From Desulfobaccales bacterium (GTDB taxonomy: Bacteria; Desulfobacterota; Desulfobaccia; Desulfobaccales; 0-14-0-80-60-11), in the NCBI GenBank assembly GCA_037481655.1, contig JBBFLF010000011.1, positions 35,798 through 99,797 on the forward strand: a stretch of 64,000 nt of DNA, in the 5' to 3' direction. The position numbers were made by a program, and so were the translations under genes. Under the pieces are notes generated by a model. The model did not search any database, had not been told where the DNA came from, and saw only the letters and a list, made by a program, of their open reading frames with translations. Every line of letters begins with the position of its first letter. Within the stretch, counting starts at the first letter, position 1. Of the stretch, positions 6,816 to 15,506 are shown piece by piece.

Positions 6816-8250
6816 GCCGGCAAGCGGCCGCCTCACCCTGACGCCGCTTGAAATAGAAGGAGAGAAATTGTCGCCCCTCCTTGAGCAGCCGGCGGCGCTC
6901 CGCCGGATCCCTGACCATGGTGGCCAGGGCCCGGGCCATGTAGCGGGGCCGGAAGTAGAAGCGGCGATAAAAGGTGTTCACCGCCTGGAAGATCTCCGCC
7001 GCCGCCAGACCGGGGTAATCCACGGCGCACTGCTGATAGCCGGTGCCGCCGTCCACCAGGGCCTCGCCCTTGAGGTAGCCGTGCTCCCGGCACCAGTCGT
7101 AAAATTCCGTCCCGGGGTAGGGGGTGGCCAGGGACACCTGGATGGTATCCGGGTCCAGCTCGCAGGCGAAGCGCATGGAGGCCTCCAGGGTCTCCCGGGT
7201 CTCCCCGGGCAGGCCCACCATGAAGGTGCCGTGCACCTGGATCCCCAGCTCCCGGCACCAGCGCACCAGGCGGCGGCCCAGCTCGAGGGTGGCCCCTTTT
7301 TTGATATTCTTCAGAACTTGCTCATCCCCGCTCTCAAAGCCCACCACCAAAAGCCTCAGGCCACCCTCCCGCATGGCCTTCAGGGTCTCATAATCCGTGT
7401 TCACCCGGCCGGTGGTGGACCAAATGAAGTTCAGGGGCCGGAAGGCCCGTCCCAGCTCCCGGGCCCGGTGGGCGTCGGCGGTAAAGGTGTCGTCGTCGAA
7501 GAAGATCTCCGCCGCCTCCGGGAAGAGCTCCAGGGCCCGGCGCACCTCCGCCACCACATTGGCCACGCTGCGGACCCGGTAGCGGCGGCCGGTGAAGGTC
7601 TGGGGCCACAGGCAGTAAACGCAACGGTGCGGACAGCCCCGGCCGGTGTAAATGGAGATGTACGGGTGCTTGAGATAAGGGATGTGGTAGCGCCGGAAGT
7701 CCAGGTCCCGCTTGTAGATCTCGGTGACAAAGGGCAGGGCGTCCAGGTCCTCGATGAAAGGCCGGTCGGGGTTATGCACAATGCGGCCGTTCTCCCGATA
7801 GCTTAAGCCCAAGATTTCCCGGAAGGGCCGGCCCTGGGCCACCTCCAGGATGGTGTAGTCGAATTCCCGCCGGGCCACAAAATCCAGCTGCGGTCCCGCC
7901 TCCAGGGACTCCTGGGCCAAGATGCTGACGTGCGGGCCCACCATGCCCACCGTGAGGCGGGAATTGGCCTCCTTCAGGCGGGCCGCGGTCCTCAGGTCAT
8001 AGTGGAAGGAGGGGCTGGTGGTGAAAAGCACCGCCAACTCAAAGTCCGAAGCCAGGGCCGCCACCTGGTCCACCGTCAGATTTTCCGGCGGCGCGTCCAC
8101 CACCCGGCTGTTCGGAATAAGGCCGGCAGGGTAACAGAGCCAGGTGGGATACCAGAAAGAGACCACCTCCCGGGTGGCCTGGTAGCGGGAGCCGGCCCCG
8201 CCGTCGAAATCCTGGAAGGACGGCGGGTTGAGAAGCAGTGTGCGCAGCAT
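6802..8250 (-). CDS. hpnJ: Hopanoid biosynthesis B12-binding radical SAM protein HpnJ
   Basis: About 482 residues. The start LLLNPPSFQDFDGGAGSRYQ and YPTWLCYPAGLIP are highly characteristic of HpnJ. The N-terminal 130 residues have the B12-binding-like fold seen in this radical SAM class; TGRGCPHRCVYCLWPQTF near residue 205 holds the CxxxCxxC cluster site; IFFDDDTFTAD and HGTFMVGLPGE follow in the barrel. In the studied pathway HpnJ acts after HpnI and HpnK to convert bacteriohopanetetrol glucosamine into the cyclitol ether by ring contraction. ATG at 8250 is chosen because it starts the conserved segment MLRTLLLNPP; an ATG at 8277 adds nine unlikely residues. hpnK lies downstream on the same strand; hpnI and the squalene cyclase are not in the window. 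Confidence 0.9.
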   Translation of the reverse strand: MLRTLLLNPPSFQDFDGGAGSRYQATREVVSFWYPTWLCYPAGLIPNSRVVDAPPENLTVDQVAALASDFELAVLFTTSPSFHYDLRTAARLKEANSRLTVGMVGPHVSILAQESLEAGPQLDFVARREFDYTILEVAQGRPFREILGLSYRENGRIVHNPDRPFIEDLDALPFVTEIYKRDLDFRRYHIPYLKHPYISIYTGRGCPHRCVYCLWPQTFTGRRYRVRSVANVVAEVRRALELFPEAAEIFFDDDTFTADAHRARELGRAFRPLNFIWSTTGRVNTDYETLKAMREGGLRLLVVGFESGDEQVLKNIKKGATLELGRRLVRWCRELGIQVHGTFMVGLPGETRETLEASMRFACELDPDTIQVSLATPYPGTEFYDWCREHGYLKGEALVDGGTGYQQCAVDYPGLAAAEIFQAVNTFYRRFYFRPRYMARALATMVRDPAERRRLLKEGRQFLSFYFKRRQGEAAACRHEPA

Positions 8251-8454
8251 ACAGGTGCCTTGAGATAAGATGGTCACGGGTCAGAGGAGCCTAAAGCCCC
8301 CGGATGAGACCTAAGTGACAATCGGGATCCCGGGTGACCGTGCTTTCCTTCCATCCCACGCCGTTCACGGTTAAGAGGCGGGCGGCTTGGGACAGGAAAG
8401 GCAGAGTCGGTGGCTCCGGGCTTTTCGTCCCGAGAGCAATGTTTACGGGTTTTT

Positions 8455-8463
8455 ATTGTAGCA
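8455..8463 (-). promoter_or_regulatory. Possible extended -10 promoter for hpnJ
   Basis: On the minus strand the sequence TGCTACAAT fits an extended -10 element (TGnTATAAT with one change), about 200 bases upstream of the hpnJ ATG. No good -35 hexamer is visible, which extended -10 promoters do not need. The rest of 8251-8558 shows no gene. Confidence 0.35.
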
Positions 8464-8558
8464 CGGATTGACGGGTGGGACACCCTTCAAGGCCGATTTG
8501 CGGACCGTTAGGATACCGAAGAGTATTTAGACCACGGTGGCCCTGAAGGCTGACCCCG

Positions 8559-9980
8559 TCAGTAGGCTTCCTTGCAGGTGAACCAGGTGAGGATGGTGAG
8601 GCCGATGATCTTCAGGTCAAACCAAAGGGACCAGTTCCTCAGGTAATCCAGATCGTATTGCACCCGTTTCTCCATTTTGTCCAGGGTCTGGGTCTCCCCC
8701 CGCCAGCCGTTGACCTGGGCCCAGCCGGTGATGCCCGGGCGCACCTTGTGGCGCAGCATGTAGCGGGGGATGAGCTGCCGGTAGTATTCATTGTGGGCCA
8801 CCGCATGGGGCCGGGGGCCAACGATGGACATGGTGCCCTGGAGCACATTGATGAACTGCGGCAGTTCATCCAGGCTGGTGCGCCTCAGGAACCGGCCGAA
8901 AGGCGTCACCCGGGGATCGTCAGGCCGGGCCTGAGGCACTTCCGGGCCGTCCTCGCACACCGTCATGGTGCGGAACTTATAAACCAGAATCTCCTCCCCG
9001 TGGAGGCCATAACGGCGTTGCCTAAAGAGCACCGGCCCCGGGGAGGTGAGCTTGACCCCCAGGGCAATCACCAGGAGGAGGGGAAGGGTGCACAATAGAA
9101 TCACACTGGCCAGAATGAGATCCTCCACCCGCTTCAGCCAGCTGTTGATGCCATAAAAAGGCGTCTCCCACAGAGAGATAAGGGGGATGCCGTTCAAGTC
9201 CGTGAGGCCGGCCTGGAGCAGGGAGAAGACAAAGACATCCGGCGCCAGATAGACCGAGGCGGTAGTGTGCCCCAGGCGCTCCACGATCTGGCGCAGGCGT
9301 TCCTCCGCCCGGAAGGGCAGGGCCAGATAGACCATGTCCACCTTATGGTCCTGGACATAATCCACCATGTCATCCAGGTTGCCCAGGATCGGGACTTTCA
9401 CTGCCCCCCCCGCCAGCACCACCTCCGGCTCCCGAGGGGCATCGTCGAAGAAGCCCAGGATGGCAATGCCGATGGCCCGGATCTGGAGGATGTTCTCCGC
9501 CAGCATCTTCCCCAGCTCCCCGGCGCCGCCGATGACCAGAGTGCGGGAGTTGTGGCCCCGGGCCCTTAGCCAGCCGGTGACCTGATAGACGAGGGCCCTC
9601 AGCAGCACCAGGACCGGGGGGGTAACCACCAACCAGGTGAGGAGGAGGCGCCGGGAATAGATCTCCGAGCGCTTGGTGACAAAACCGAGGATGGTGAGGG
9701 CGGCAAAGACGGCGAGCCAAGCCAGGACAATGCGGGTGGCCAACCGGCCCAGCCGGGATCCCCGCCAGATCTGGTAAAGATTGGCCAGAGTGAAGACCAC
9801 AAGCAGCATCGCGCAGGCCACCCCGGCCAAAATGAGATAGTCGGTCTCAAATTCCACCCCATACAGCCACTTAAACAGGAACAACAGCGCGATAATGGCG
9901 GCGCAGTCCAGCAACTGCTGCAGGCGCAGAAACAGGCGGCTGTATTGATCAAAGAATTCCCGACTTTTAGGCCGCATCAT
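8559..9980 (-). CDS. Undecaprenyl-phosphate sugar phosphotransferase (WcaJ type), second copy
   Basis: A 473-residue polyprenyl glycosylphosphotransferase that starts surface-polysaccharide repeat units by moving a sugar-1-phosphate to undecaprenyl phosphate at the inner membrane. Four hydrophobic segments fill the first about 130 residues; a Rossmann-like domain follows (TLVIGGAGELGKML, GFFDDAP). The catalytic C-terminal domain has KLTSPGPVLFRQRRYGLHGE, VYKFRTM, RRTSLDELPQFINVL and VGPRPHA. It lies 7 bases downstream of a full-length paralogue, and the pair ends the polysaccharide locus. Glucose-1-phosphate is a common substrate but cannot be told from sequence. Confidence 0.88.
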   Translation of the reverse strand: MMRPKSREFFDQYSRLFLRLQQLLDCAAIIALLFLFKWLYGVEFETDYLILAGVACAMLLVVFTLANLYQIWRGSRLGRLATRIVLAWLAVFAALTILGFVTKRSEIYSRRLLLTWLVVTPPVLVLLRALVYQVTGWLRARGHNSRTLVIGGAGELGKMLAENILQIRAIGIAILGFFDDAPREPEVVLAGGAVKVPILGNLDDMVDYVQDHKVDMVYLALPFRAEERLRQIVERLGHTTASVYLAPDVFVFSLLQAGLTDLNGIPLISLWETPFYGINSWLKRVEDLILASVILLCTLPLLLVIALGVKLTSPGPVLFRQRRYGLHGEEILVYKFRTMTVCEDGPEVPQARPDDPRVTPFGRFLRRTSLDELPQFINVLQGTMSIVGPRPHAVAHNEYYRQLIPRYMLRHKVRPGITGWAQVNGWRGETQTLDKMEKRVQYDLDYLRNWSLWFDLKIIGLTILTWFTCKEAY

Positions 9981-9987
9981 ATACTTA

Positions 9988-11475
9988 TTAAGTCCCTTTC
10001 CCGGATAAAACGATTTTTATAGTTTTAAAAATAATCAAAATATCTAATAGTAACCCCATGTTTTTTATGTAATACAAGTCGTATTGCAATTTTTCGTTAG
10101 TTTCCTCAATGGAAGATGTATAATTATGCATCACCTGTGCCCAGCCAGTGAGGCCGGGTTTGACCAGGAAACGAAAACTGTAAAAAGGGATTTTTTCCCT
10201 CAAGCCGATGCAGATTTGGGTGTCCGGAGGATCATTCAGGCGGCGGCCCGGGCGGTAATCAGGGACAAGATGTTGATATTCCTGACAAAATATTTGACGC
10301 TCGGGCCGCGGCCCGATAAAACTCATATCGCCTTTAATGATATTGATGAGCTGGGGTAACTCATCTAGACGGAGTTTGCGGAGGATTCGGCCGACTCGGG
10401 TGATGCGCGGATCGTCAGCGGTGGAAAATTGTGGGCCGTTTTCTTCAGCATTTTCCACCATCGTTCTAAATTTAATGATTTTGAAGGGACGCTTGTTTTT
10501 CCCCAATCTTTCCTGCAGATAAAAAACCTTCCCTTTGCTATTTATTTTAATGGCCAGAGCGATAAATAAAAACAAGGGCAAAAGGGCCAGGAGACAAAAA
10601 GCGGCAACAAATGGTTCGAGAATGCTTTTGAAGCGTACATAATAATGTTTGTTAAAATTTAAATTCCATTGATAAAACCAATAACTGGAGATATGGGAGT
10701 TGGGCACCTTTCCAGTGATAGCTTCAAAAATGCTGGGCATGTCCAGGAGGGTCACCTTTTGCCAGCAAGCCTGGACCAACCGGTTCACGAGGGGCGGCTG
10801 CTTGTCATGAGTAATGGCCACCACCACCAAGGAGACCTGCTCTTTATCAATGATGGAGTTCAAGTCGGCGGAGGTGCCTAAGACCGGCAGGCCGCCCACT
10901 TCGGCCCCCACTTTGGCCGGATCATCGTCGATATACCCCACGGGCCACAGGCCGCAGCGGGGGTGTTCCCGGATAATCTCCAGGAGGCGGCGGCCGGCCC
11001 CCCCAGCCCCGACGATGAGGGTGCGCTTGAAGAATTTGGGGGTGAACAGCAGCGCGGAGAAAAGATAGCGCCAGGCGAGGATCAATACCAGGAAGGTGGC
11101 GGCCTGCACCAGGAAGAGTTTGTGGCTGAAAGGGGTCATTCGCAGAAGGTGGCTGGCCAAGAAGGCCACCATTGACCCTACGATAACGGCCAGGCCGATT
11201 TTCAAAAAATTGGTGATCTCGCAGTAATCCTGCTGATAGTCATAGGCATCGGCAATATATAGAGTCGAAAAAATGATGATGCCGTTGGCCAAAGATCTGA
11301 GGTCCATAACCGCACAACCAGAAGGGCAAAATCCGAGGAATACTTGATCTGCCCATGCACAGAGTAGCAGAGAGGCGACAAAGGAGAGAAAATCGCCGAA
11401 GAACAGGGCGATTTTCCATTTTATTAGGGGGATACCAAAAAAGGAGGCCATGATTTCCCAACAAACTGCAATCAC
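9988..11475 (-). CDS. Undecaprenyl-phosphate sugar phosphotransferase (WcaJ/WbaP type), first copy
   Basis: A 495-residue protein with the same three-part layout as its downstream neighbour: N-terminal membrane segments, TLIVGAGGAGRRLLEII nucleotide-fold domain and a C-terminal transferase with FYLQERLGKNKRPFKIIKFRTM, LRKLRLDELPQLINI and FIGPRPERQ. A segment of about 25 residues inserted after GPRPERQ (around LNDPPDTQICIGLREK) is absent from the other copy. The sequence is AT-richer than its paralogue, so the two are not a recent duplication. Its start overlaps the GT9 gene stop by four bases. Confidence 0.87.
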   Translation of the reverse strand: MIAVCWEIMASFFGIPLIKWKIALFFGDFLSFVASLLLCAWADQVFLGFCPSGCAVMDLRSLANGIIIFSTLYIADAYDYQQDYCEITNFLKIGLAVIVGSMVAFLASHLLRMTPFSHKLFLVQAATFLVLILAWRYLFSALLFTPKFFKRTLIVGAGGAGRRLLEIIREHPRCGLWPVGYIDDDPAKVGAEVGGLPVLGTSADLNSIIDKEQVSLVVVAITHDKQPPLVNRLVQACWQKVTLLDMPSIFEAITGKVPNSHISSYWFYQWNLNFNKHYYVRFKSILEPFVAAFCLLALLPLFLFIALAIKINSKGKVFYLQERLGKNKRPFKIIKFRTMVENAEENGPQFSTADDPRITRVGRILRKLRLDELPQLINIIKGDMSFIGPRPERQIFCQEYQHLVPDYRPGRRLNDPPDTQICIGLREKIPFYSFRFLVKPGLTGWAQVMHNYTSSIEETNEKLQYDLYYIKNMGLLLDILIIFKTIKIVLSGKGT

Positions 11476-12692
11476 TTAATATGAAGAATTTCCTTAACTT
11501 TATCCTTCACCATCTCGTCAGTAATATCAAGCATGCATTTCTGATAAGTGAGATTTATACAATGAGGTCTGATACCACGATGACTATAAGTGCAAGGAGA
11601 GCACGGTTGCTCTATATATAAGTAATGGTTGCCAGGCCCGAAAGGACCATAACGCCCAGGGGTTTCCGGACCGAAGAGACCGAGGGTCGGAACGCGCAAC
11701 GCAGCTCCTAAATGCATCGGGCCAGTGTCGTTGGCCACCATCAGCTTGGCTTCATCCAATAAAGCAACATAATCAGCAAAGGAAAGCTCATCCATTAAAG
11801 AAAATATGGGAGCTCCATCGGCATGTGAAAGGATAAAATTAATAATATCTTTTTCCGAGTTGGTGCCGGATAAAAAGACGACGTAGTCATTTTGGGCAAG
11901 AAATTGGGCCAAAGTGAGGAAGCGTTCCTTCGGCCAGGCCCGGCATCGACCGGAAGGGCCGCACCCAGGGTGGAGCACCACATACGGCCGGCCTTCGAGG
12001 CCCTTTGCCTGGAGCCACCGCTGGATGTTATGGCGATTTTCCGGGCGAAGGCGCGGGGCCACCAGCCTGTGCGGCGGCGGAGGCAGGGGCAGAATCGATT
12101 GGGCCAGGCCATAAAAATCGTGGAGGATATGATGCTGGGGGGAGAGACGCCAGGCATTGGTCAACAGCAGCCGGCGCGCCCCTAGATAGTAAAAGCCGCC
12201 GCGGACCGGAATGTTAGACAAATAAAGAATGACCGGGGTGAAATAAAAATGTGGTTCAAAATCAATCGCAAGGTCATACTGGGATTTTCTTAAATTTTTG
12301 ATTATCTTAATGAGCCTTAGAAAACCAAGTTTAGATTTCAAAATATCCTCGACAATCAAACGATCATAGAGATGAGAATTTTGCTCCAGGATCTGGGAGT
12401 TGAGCGGAGTGGCCAATACATGAATTTCGGCCTGCGGACATGCCTTTTTTATTCTGTCGATAACAGTCAATAATATGGTTGACTCTCCTAAGGCAGCTAA
12501 TTTGACCAGCAATATTTTATTAAATCGATGATTGCAAGTAACATTTTGAGTTCTCCCAAACGTTTTCCCGAAAATATAGAGGAAAAAAGTGATTAAAAGG
12601 CCAAAGTAGGCATCAATTATGCGGAATAATTGCCTCTTCAAGGGTTCGTTGCGGGTTGCAACTCTTTCTTTATGTCGGTTTATCAGAGTCAT
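11472..12692 (-). CDS. Glycosyltransferase family 9 (heptosyltransferase-like)
   Basis: A 406-residue protein whose C-terminal half has the GT9 signature: VVLHPGCGPSGRCRAWPKE, then VANDTGPMHLGAAL and PTLGLFGPETPGRYGPFG. The N-terminal half starts with KILLVKLAALGEST, the usual first strand, preceded by a hydrophobic segment (YFGLLITFFLYIFG) that could anchor it to the inner membrane. GT9 enzymes add heptose or related sugars from ADP-activated donors in lipopolysaccharide core or similar glycans. Here it sits among exopolysaccharide genes, so the acceptor may be a lipid-linked repeat unit. A promoter-like sequence lies about 200 bases upstream, after a gap separating it from the GT4 gene. Confidence 0.82.
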   Translation of the reverse strand: MTLINRHKERVATRNEPLKRQLFRIIDAYFGLLITFFLYIFGKTFGRTQNVTCNHRFNKILLVKLAALGESTILLTVIDRIKKACPQAEIHVLATPLNSQILEQNSHLYDRLIVEDILKSKLGFLRLIKIIKNLRKSQYDLAIDFEPHFYFTPVILYLSNIPVRGGFYYLGARRLLLTNAWRLSPQHHILHDFYGLAQSILPLPPPPHRLVAPRLRPENRHNIQRWLQAKGLEGRPYVVLHPGCGPSGRCRAWPKERFLTLAQFLAQNDYVVFLSGTNSEKDIINFILSHADGAPIFSLMDELSFADYVALLDEAKLMVANDTGPMHLGAALRVPTLGLFGPETPGRYGPFGPGNHYLYIEQPCSPCTYSHRGIRPHCINLTYQKCMLDITDEMVKDKVKEILHIK

Positions 12693-12880
12693 AGTAGATC
12701 AAGATGACTTGAACAAATTTGAGGTGCGTAATGAAGCCGCAGGGGAAATAAAACCGAGAACACACCTCTGGGGCCGCTGAGGAGTAACCCTCACGAGAAG
12801 CCGTTCAATCTAGAGTGAAATTACAACAGTTTCGCCTGAGGTTGGCAGGTGGAGTTCACCACCGGAGCACTGCCCCCTTT

Positions 12881-12910
12881 TTATCATTAGCAATTTCTGT
12901 TCCCAGTCAA
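12881..12910 (-). promoter_or_regulatory. Possible promoter for the GT9-transferase block
   Basis: On the minus strand TTGACT (12905-12910) and TGATAA (12881-12886) are 18 bases apart, a reasonable sigma-70 pair, about 190 bases upstream of the GT9 ATG. Based on pattern only. Confidence 0.35.
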
Positions 12911-12989
12911 ATTCTATGCCGGTCTCTTAACCTGAAAAGGAGGAGAGCCGGGTTCTATATGGAAACACCAGGAGAAATGTTCATAAAAT

Positions 12990-13005
12990 GAAACATGAAT
13001 GTTTC
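12990..13005. promoter_or_regulatory. Short palindrome, possible operator
   Basis: GAAACAT and ATGTTTC are perfect inverted arms of seven bases around a two-base centre. The size and symmetry fit a dimeric regulator site upstream of the GT9 gene; no regulator gene is nearby. Confidence 0.25.
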
Positions 13006-13089
13006 AAAAGAGGAGCAAATGGGCTCCAGGCACCGGCATGGTTCCCGGGAGTCCGGGCTGGAAGGGCGTTTCAGTAGGGCGACAAAGCC

Positions 13090-14091
13090 TCACCGTAACG
13101 ACAAACCGGAATAAAGTTCGATATGCCGGGAGGCAATCGCGGCCCAGGAGATTTTCTCCAAATATTTCCGGGCTTCTCGTCTTAAGCGGGTAAAGCGCTC
13201 GCTTGGCTCGGAGAAGGACTCCAGGATCTGCAGCGCCTCTGCCGGATGATGGGCAAAGAGGAGGAATTTTTCAAATTCCGGAGGCATCTGAGGCCCCCGG
13301 GTGGTGATCACGAGCACTCCGTTCCCCAAGGCCGCCAGGAGGGAGCCCCGCCGTTCTGAGGCCCCGTCAGGGTAGGGAAGATAAGCGAAGGTCGCCCGGC
13401 TTAAGATTTCCGCTACTTGTTGAGGTCCGAGGGACAAGTGGAGACTCACATATGGCAGGGCCCGGATCCGGTCCAGGAATCGGGGATAATGGGGATGAGG
13501 GAAACCAAGGAGGCGGAATTTCCAAATGCTCTCCCGTTCCCACGCCATCCGGGCCAGAGCCAGGAATTCCTCAATTCCTTTGCCTGGTTTGATGATACCA
13601 AAATAGATCACTTCGGGATTTTTCTCGCCTGGGCTTGCGGTAAAGGGGATGTTACTGCCAATGGGTATGATATCTGACCGACGCCTGACCCAGGGGGTCC
13701 ATCGACATAATGAGTCTCGCTCCCCCTCATTGGTAAAAATAAAATAGCTTCGAAGGGTAAAGGGGATAATGGAAAGTCGGCGAAGAATATGTGCCTGGGA
13801 GAATTCATGTAAAGTGACGACAATATTTGTCGATTGTAAAATGAGTGAAATGATTTGTGGAATAATGCTTTTCCCATAACCGATTGTCGGGTATTGAATA
13901 TGGAGGATGTTCGAGTTTTGTTGGCGGAGAATGGAAATTAATGAGGGTAAAGAAGAGAGCCGCCAATCCCTGTGGTGCAGGACTGAAACGTTTACCTTTG
14001 CCTTTTTAAGAGCTGTTATCAGCTGATAGGTATAATCACCCACACCGCAATGGTCGGGTGGGTAGGAGCCGGTTAACATGACAATTTTCAT
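13090..14091 (-). CDS. Glycosyltransferase family 4-like protein
   Basis: A 333-residue GT-B glycosyltransferase. KIVMLTGSYPPDHCGVGDYTYQL is the glycine-rich N-terminal opening typical of GT4 enzymes, followed by NILHIQYPTIGYG. The C-terminal domain has VIYFGIIKPGKGIEEFL, and the donor-binding region near FAYLPYPDGASERRGSLLAAL resembles the usual ExxG site with substitutions. It transfers a sugar from a nucleotide donor, probably onto the lipid-linked repeat unit at the inner membrane face. Its ATG overlaps the stop of the upstream polymerase-like gene by four bases. Confidence 0.82.
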   Translation of the reverse strand: MKIVMLTGSYPPDHCGVGDYTYQLITALKKAKVNVSVLHHRDWRLSSLPSLISILRQQNSNILHIQYPTIGYGKSIIPQIISLILQSTNIVVTLHEFSQAHILRRLSIIPFTLRSYFIFTNEGERDSLCRWTPWVRRRSDIIPIGSNIPFTASPGEKNPEVIYFGIIKPGKGIEEFLALARMAWERESIWKFRLLGFPHPHYPRFLDRIRALPYVSLHLSLGPQQVAEILSRATFAYLPYPDGASERRGSLLAALGNGVLVITTRGPQMPPEFEKFLLFAHHPAEALQILESFSEPSERFTRLRREARKYLEKISWAAIASRHIELYSGLSLR

Positions 14092-15500
14092 TTTTCAAGA
14101 AGCTTTTGATAAAGAAGGTCATAATATTTTTGATAGAGGAGACTAGTGGCCCCGATGAAGGAGCCGATGATAAACCAGAGATGATTGAGCACAAAAGTGA
14201 ATCCGGTGAGAGTCTCCAAAGAGAGCACCATCAGAAAAGAGACGAAATATCCTGAAAGGAATATTTTATCTTTTTCTAGTGTATGAGGGGGAAAGATCCT
14301 GATGATTCGGAGGAATCTCCAGCAAAGATAGAAAATAAAAAGAGAGAAGGCACCGAATCCCAGGATGCCGGTGTGAGCCAACAATTTGACAATAAGGTCG
14401 TGAGAAACGGAACTTCCCCATCCGATTCCCAGGATAGGATACTGGAGGAAATATTGAAAAGAATCAATAATGGAGCTCATTCGTTCAATTCCAGAATACG
14501 ATTCCTGTTTTTGGATAACATTTGTAATAAAATATTCGAGAAAAAATGGAAAATATAGAAAAGATAGGAATAATAATATGATGGGAGTGAGTATAACTAT
14601 TAAAACACGTATTTTGACTATTTCCAATAAAAATAATGTAACCAGGGAGAACATGACCAAAAGAAATAGTCCAATAAAAGAAGTGGTAGAGGCTCCCAAA
14701 ATAATTACAGAAACTATAAACAGGAAACATATGGGGTCCAGCTTGGGCGAAAAGATATATTTTTGCGAGAATATTGAAAAAACTAAAAAAGGGGCGATGC
14801 TCAGCATGAATTTGGAAAAATATGAAGCCTCCAGACACACGGAGGTGATCCGCTTGAGCTCGGCTAAAGAATAGGTTTCCTCCATATAACCGGCAGCCGC
14901 AGGGTGGATGGAATTGTTGAAAATGAAGTCGGGATACGGAAGGTTGAACCAATAGAGCAACCATTGCATAAGTCCCCATAAACCGACAAAAATTCCCGAA
15001 ACGATATAGACCAGAAGACTTTTTTTCAATAGTTCTTCCACAGAATTAAACACGGCAAAAAAAACTGTAAGAAAAACGCCGTGTAATAAATATAGATATA
15101 ATGTAATGTGCCGGAGGGAAAGGTTCAAGGGAATCATAACAGGATACAGCAGACTCCATTCGGGACCATGGACTAAGAGCCTACCAGAAATAATGACCGG
15201 CATCGATAAAGATAATAAAACTATAAAAGCAAATAAAAATAACAGGGAAAAGGAATATCCAGTATGGCGGGGAAGGGGCAATTTTCTCATTAAAAAGCGG
15301 CCAATTTCCCGGGAGACAAACAGGGATCCCAACCACAAACTGACCTGAATGCCAGAGCCAGAAAAAGCATCTCTATAAATATTAATGACTGCAGTGGCCG
15401 AAAAAGGTAAAAAGAAAATCAAAATGTAATAAATGCTTCTAGTAAAAAGAAGCATGAAGCTCAGCGGAATGATGATGGCGCCAATATAAGTAATTTCCAT
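14088..15500 (-). CDS. Wzy/O-antigen ligase-like membrane protein
   Basis: A 470-residue integral membrane protein with about eleven or twelve hydrophobic segments and a large loop near residues 325-360 (ITNVIQKQESYSGIERMSS, then YPILGIGWGSS). The GIGWG segment and following hydrophobic helix match the Wzy/WaaL family, which polymerises or transfers undecaprenyl-linked repeats on the periplasmic side. Sequence conservation is always low in this family, so polymerase versus ligase is decided by context: an adjacent Wzx, Wzz and SLBB exporter favour polymerase. The gene is distinctly AT-rich compared with the genome background. Confidence 0.75.
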   Translation of the reverse strand: MEITYIGAIIIPLSFMLLFTRSIYYILIFFLPFSATAVINIYRDAFSGSGIQVSLWLGSLFVSREIGRFLMRKLPLPRHTGYSFSLLFLFAFIVLLSLSMPVIISGRLLVHGPEWSLLYPVMIPLNLSLRHITLYLYLLHGVFLTVFFAVFNSVEELLKKSLLVYIVSGIFVGLWGLMQWLLYWFNLPYPDFIFNNSIHPAAAGYMEETYSLAELKRITSVCLEASYFSKFMLSIAPFLVFSIFSQKYIFSPKLDPICFLFIVSVIILGASTTSFIGLFLLVMFSLVTLFLLEIVKIRVLIVILTPIILLFLSFLYFPFFLEYFITNVIQKQESYSGIERMSSIIDSFQYFLQYPILGIGWGSSVSHDLIVKLLAHTGILGFGAFSLFIFYLCWRFLRIIRIFPPHTLEKDKIFLSGYFVSFLMVLSLETLTGFTFVLNHLWFIIGSFIGATSLLYQKYYDLLYQKLLEK

Positions 15501-15506
15501 ATATCT

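Larger units (their letters stand above)
12693..13089. other. Intergenic gap inside the polysaccharide locus
   Basis: No coding frame of note. It holds a candidate minus-strand promoter and a small palindrome (listed separately). The gap divides the locus into an upstream block (Wzz to GT4) and a downstream block (GT9 and the two transferases). Confidence 0.45.
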
